Of a stretch of 64,000 nt of DNA, positions 63,568-64,000 are shown piece after piece. Each line of letters starts with the position of its first letter. The stretch's first letter is position 1. Source of the stretch: an uncultured Bacteroides sp. GTDB lineage: Bacteria > Bacteroidota > Bacteroidia > Bacteroidales > Bacteroidaceae. The stretch lies in the NCBI GenBank assembly GCA_949285025.1, contig CASDXG010000099.1:62001-126000 (forward strand), read 5' to 3'. The position numbers and the translations under genes are program-made. Under the pieces are notes generated by a model. The model was not told where the DNA came from, did no database searches, and saw only the letters and a program-made list of their open reading frames with translations.

Positions 63568-64000
63568 TTAATTTTCCGATGATAACGCCTCTTCGTACCA
63601 TTGCACGTATTCAGCGTACCGGAAGCCACTTTCATTCAAATAAGAAGCCGCCTTATCCATACCCGAATCTGTTATATTGCGATCATATTTGATTCGTATT
63701 TCGTTGGGGTTATTCCCCCCGTGTGCTGTACGATATTTAGTCAGAGCCTCACTTATATCACTGCTCAGATATTCAACGTATGCACTTTCACGCTTCACAT
63801 CCTTCATTGCATCAGAAATATTATGACGCAAATGCAGGACCATTACGTTATTTCCCACATGATCAGATGAGACAGGATCGTAATTCTCATCGTAATATAC
63901 TTCGAAAGAATGGGCATTCAACTCGTTACTCCATTCCGCTTGAGTCATATCTGACGGACGGTTCACCCAATAGCGAATAGGAATAAAAAGAATATTCTTT
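63568..64000 (-). CDS. hypothetical protein, 5' end beyond the window
   Basis: The open frame runs off the right edge. Codons continue in frame upstream of the GTG at 63966 to base 64000 without a stop, reading KNILFIPIRYWVNRPSDMT, so the true start lies outside. The visible 144 residues include a HLRHNISDAMKDVKRESAYVEYLSSDISEALTKYR helical block and end EYVQWYEEALSSEN. There is no recognised domain and no signal peptide in view. It may be the C-terminal part of a larger protein. Confidence 0.5.
   Translation of the reverse strand, partial: KNILFIPIRYWVNRPSDMTQAEWSNELNAHSFEVYYDENYDPVSSDHVGNNVMVLHLRHNISDAMKDVKRESAYVEYLSSDISEALTKYRTAHGGNNPNEIRIKYDRNITDSGMDKAASYLNESGFRYAEYVQWYEEALSSEN

Overview
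The window is a stretch of chromosome from a Bacteroidales bacterium, most likely a gut Bacteroides/Parabacteroides-type anaerobe. The base composition is AT-rich. Many genes carry the Bacteroidetes primary-sigma promoter (a -7 box of the form TAnnTTTG, sometimes with TTTG about 20 bp upstream) and few show a clear Shine-Dalgarno. The families present are typical of the order: DUF4251, DUF4136, DUF3843, DUF4923, GH92, GH29, a subclass A2-like beta-lactamase and a Na+-pumping methylmalonyl-CoA decarboxylase. I saw no insertion sequence, phage, integrase or CRISPR array. The region reads as stable core chromosome.

Layout. 0.1-2.0 kb: a minus-strand three-gene envelope cassette (DUF4251, DUF4136 lipoprotein, small outer-membrane barrel). 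2.2-4.0 kb: a two-gene unit with DUF3843. 4.0-6.5 kb: a tight minus operon of nitroreductase, DUF2520 dehydrogenase-like protein, kdsC and maf. 6.6-7.6 kb: a FemAB/GNAT-fold transferase. 7.7-12.3 kb: the propionate-forming Na+ pump operon mce-mmdA-(lamin-tail/OadG fusion)-mmdC-mmdB, closed by a strong bidirectional terminator. 12.5-15.9 kb: esterase, queH, MarR regulator, NUDIX hydrolase and a tandem GNAT protein. 16.0-18.2 kb: class A beta-lactamase and GH29 alpha-L-fucosidase. 18.5-24.7 kb: a menaquinone operon (hotdog thioesterase, menF, D, B, C, E). 24.9-28.7 kb: HAD protein plus Wza/Wzc polysaccharide export.

28.8-40.0 kb: metallophosphoesterase, DUF4923, nadC, rlmH, DNA alkylation repair, GH92, purT, PspC/PadR pair, papain-like lipoprotein, GNAT. 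40.1-46.9 kb: two small lipoproteins, Crp/Fnr regulator, phosphohexomutase, C69 dipeptidase, M23 peptidase. 47.0-49.3 kb: a lysine exporter split into two genes behind a structured leader, then a YeiH transporter. 49.6-49.8 kb: a long rod-like RNA that I fold by hand as a 6S-type RNA. 49.9-56.97 kb: LRR protein, DUF6621-like protein, clpB, mltG, trpB2. 57.2-57.4 kb: two identical tRNA-Glu genes. 57.4-59.6 kb: an AmgK-like kinase fused to a RapZ C-terminal domain, followed by a MurU-like nucleotidyltransferase (cell-wall sugar recycling). 59.6-64.0 kb: metH, smpB, a Yip1-family membrane protein and a gene cut by the window edge.

Functionally, the window supplies core anaerobic energy metabolism (menaquinone for fumarate respiration; decarboxylation of methylmalonyl-CoA to propionyl-CoA coupled to Na+ export), envelope assembly and recycling (kdsC, mltG, M23, C69, AmgK/MurU-like pair), glycan foraging (GH29, GH92) and general housekeeping (clpB, smpB, rlmH, metH, nadC, purT). 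The items I consider most worth a second look are the 6S-like RNA, the kinase-RapZ fusion, the lamin-tail/OadG fusion and the leader upstream of the split lysO pair.
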